Assembly: GCA_900553755.1 (NCBI GenBank)
Contig: USEX01000026.1
Span: forward strand, 1 to 14,865
Source of the DNA: an uncultured Clostridium sp.
GTDB taxonomy: Bacteria > Bacillota > Clostridia > TANB77 > CAG-508
Direction of reading: 5' to 3'
Length of the DNA: 14,865 bases
Shown: positions 14,157 to 14,865 of the stretch, one piece after another
Layout: each line of letters begins with the position of its first letter
Numbering within the stretch: position 1 is the stretch's first letter
Program-made: the position numbers and the translations under genes
The notes under the pieces: generated by a model
Seen by the model: the letters and a program-made list of their open reading frames with translations, nothing else
Database searches by the model: none
Told to the model about the DNA's origin: nothing

Positions 14157-14660
14157 ATGATTATAAATTTAAAAATTGTTAGAGTTAATTCAGATTATTG
14201 TGATTATTTAAGAAAATTTGATAATAAGGTGGCTTATAATAAAAATGAGAAAGAATTAAGACCTTTTATAGGAATATTATTTCAAATAGATACTTGTAAG
14301 TATTTTGCACCATTATCAAGTCCCAAGCCTAAACACAAAAATATGAAAAATACTTTAGACTTTTTCAAAATTAAAGATGGCGAATTAGGAGCTGTTAATT
14401 TTAATAATATGATACCAGTAAATGAAAATAATTACTCTTTAGTAGATTTAAACAAAGAAACTTTAACTATTGCAGAATTAAAATACCAAAAATTATTAAG
14501 AGAACAATTAGATTGGTTAAATGCAAACTATAAGCAAGTAAAAAATAAATCTTTCAAATTATATCAATTATATAGTAATGGAAAATTACCAGAAAATATA
14601 AAAGTAAGATGCTGCAATTTTAAACTATTAGAAAAAAAGTGTGTTGAATATAATAAATAA
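14157..14660 (+). CDS. toxN: ToxN/AbiQ-family endoribonuclease toxin of a type III toxin-antitoxin system
   Basis: ToxN toxins cut cellular and antitoxin RNA in A-rich sequence and cause growth arrest or abortive infection when freed, typically on phage attack; antitoxin RNA repeats hold the toxin in a closed complex. The 167-residue protein has the family length and landmarks: an N-terminal strand and YCDYLRKFDNKV (14-25), FIGILFQIDTCKYFAPLSSPK (37-57) with the SSPK loop equivalent to the TSPK active-site loop of Pectobacterium ToxN, H60, the LGAVNFNNMIPV strand (78-88), and the YQKLLREQLDWLNAN helix (110-124). AAGGAGG (14141-14147) serves the ATG at 14157 with 9-nt spacing; a GTG one codon earlier is also possible. 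The three-repeat antitoxin and terminator upstream confirm the call. This is known family knowledge plus sequence match by eye; activity is inferred. Confidence 0.92.
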   Translation: MIINLKIVRVNSDYCDYLRKFDNKVAYNKNEKELRPFIGILFQIDTCKYFAPLSSPKPKHKNMKNTLDFFKIKDGELGAVNFNNMIPVNENNYSLVDLNKETLTIAELKYQKLLREQLDWLNANYKQVKNKSFKLYQLYSNGKLPENIKVRCCNFKLLEKKCVEYNK

Positions 14661-14664
14661 CAAC

Positions 14665-14761
14665 TAAGCGACAACTTACAATAAGTAGGGCAAGTGATTA
14701 TATTGAAAATTACTTGTCATTTGTGATATAATCTAAACACAAGATAGTAAGTTATCGCTCA
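14665..14761. repeat. Imperfect 18-bp inverted repeats flanking a promoter
   Basis: 14665-14682 and the complement of 14744-14761 agree at 15 of 18 positions; the core AGCGACAACTTAC pairs with GTAAGTTATCGCT with one mismatch. Inside lies a further 11-bp hairpin (14689-14699 with 14708-14718) and a promoter. Possible readings are an invertible promoter segment for the nearby tyrosine recombinase, a small MITE-like element, or a structured toxN 3' end. The sequence does not decide between them. Confidence 0.6.
14703..14732 (+). promoter_or_regulatory. Extended -10 promoter inside the inverted repeats, reading rightwards
   Basis: TTGAAA (14703-14708) and a perfect TATAAT (14727-14732) are 18 bp apart, with TG at 14724-14725. 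No gene follows within the window; 14733-14865 holds only the right inverted-repeat arm, AT-rich sequence and the edge repeat. Confidence 0.65.
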
Positions 14762-14814
14762 AATTATCTTTCTAATTATAAAAAATTGAATAATAATAAT
14801 CATAAAGTTATGTC

Positions 14815-14834
14815 AATCATTTTTGAAAATGTCT
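14815..14834 (-). repeat. Inverted copy of the left-edge repeat at the right edge
   Basis: The minus strand reads AGACATTTTCAAAAATGATT, identical at 18 of 20 positions to 7-26 of the window. Together the copies are inverted about the window, as IS ends or contig-breaking repeats would be. Confidence 0.55.
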
Positions 14835-14865
14835 TAAAATTTTTTATTTATTAGCACTAAATTTT

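Noticed and set aside
14665..14761. dif/Xer recombination site.
   Set aside because: A dif site has 11-bp arms around a 6-8 bp centre; here the arms are about 60 bp apart and do not resemble Firmicute dif sequence.

Overview
The window is strongly AT-rich DNA, coding-dense, with strong AGGAGG-type ribosome binding sites. The genes look like those of a low-GC anaerobic Firmicute, probably a gut-type Clostridia: an acetate-forming Pta-AckA branch, a clostridial-style superoxide reductase, FASII genes, LytTR regulation and XerC/D-type recombinases. I cannot name a species. The window carries imperfect inverted copies of a ~20-nt IS-end-like sequence at its two extremities, as expected if an assembly broke at repeats.

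Layout. (1) 84-3633: a three-gene operon pta-ackA-ackA, in which the second acetate kinase is diverged at several normally conserved positions, closed by a long bidirectional hairpin terminator. (2) 3633-4610, minus strand: an intact XerC-like tyrosine recombinase. (3) 4692-7341: an MgtA-type P-type ATPase with its own promoter and no riboswitch-length leader. (4) 7357-8612: metK with a rewritten C-terminus and a strong terminator. (5) 8659-10430: the wreck of a fatty-acid operon. A perfect 22-bp palindrome and a promoter are followed by an N-terminally deleted, frameshifted fabF, the last codons of accB, an intact fabZ, the first 19 codons of accC, and a nitronate-monooxygenase-like fragment that has itself lost an internal part. 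(6) 10702-11690: a desulfoferrodoxin-type superoxide reductase and an MmcQ/YjbR-family protein.

(7) 11692-14865 is an accessory region. It begins with a LytTR transcription factor preceded by a direct repeat that fits the LytTR operator consensus just upstream of a near-consensus promoter. The LytTR gene is followed by two small membrane-protein genes, giving the architecture of a LytTR regulatory system. Next comes a second tyrosine recombinase, and then a type III toxin-antitoxin locus: a promoter, three tandem 35-36 nt repeats (the RNA antitoxin), a terminator hairpin and a ToxN/AbiQ-family endoribonuclease. Each antitoxin repeat can be folded as an H-type pseudoknot, and every difference between the three repeats falls outside the proposed stems. 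Downstream of toxN, imperfect inverted repeats flank an extended -10 promoter, which could be an invertible switch served by the adjacent recombinase or simply a structured terminator region.

The most interesting content is the toxIN locus with its previously unseen (to me) repeat sequence, the LytTR triad with a readable operator, the candidate invertible promoter, and the condensed FASII graveyard. All calls are by eye from sequence; no database search was possible.
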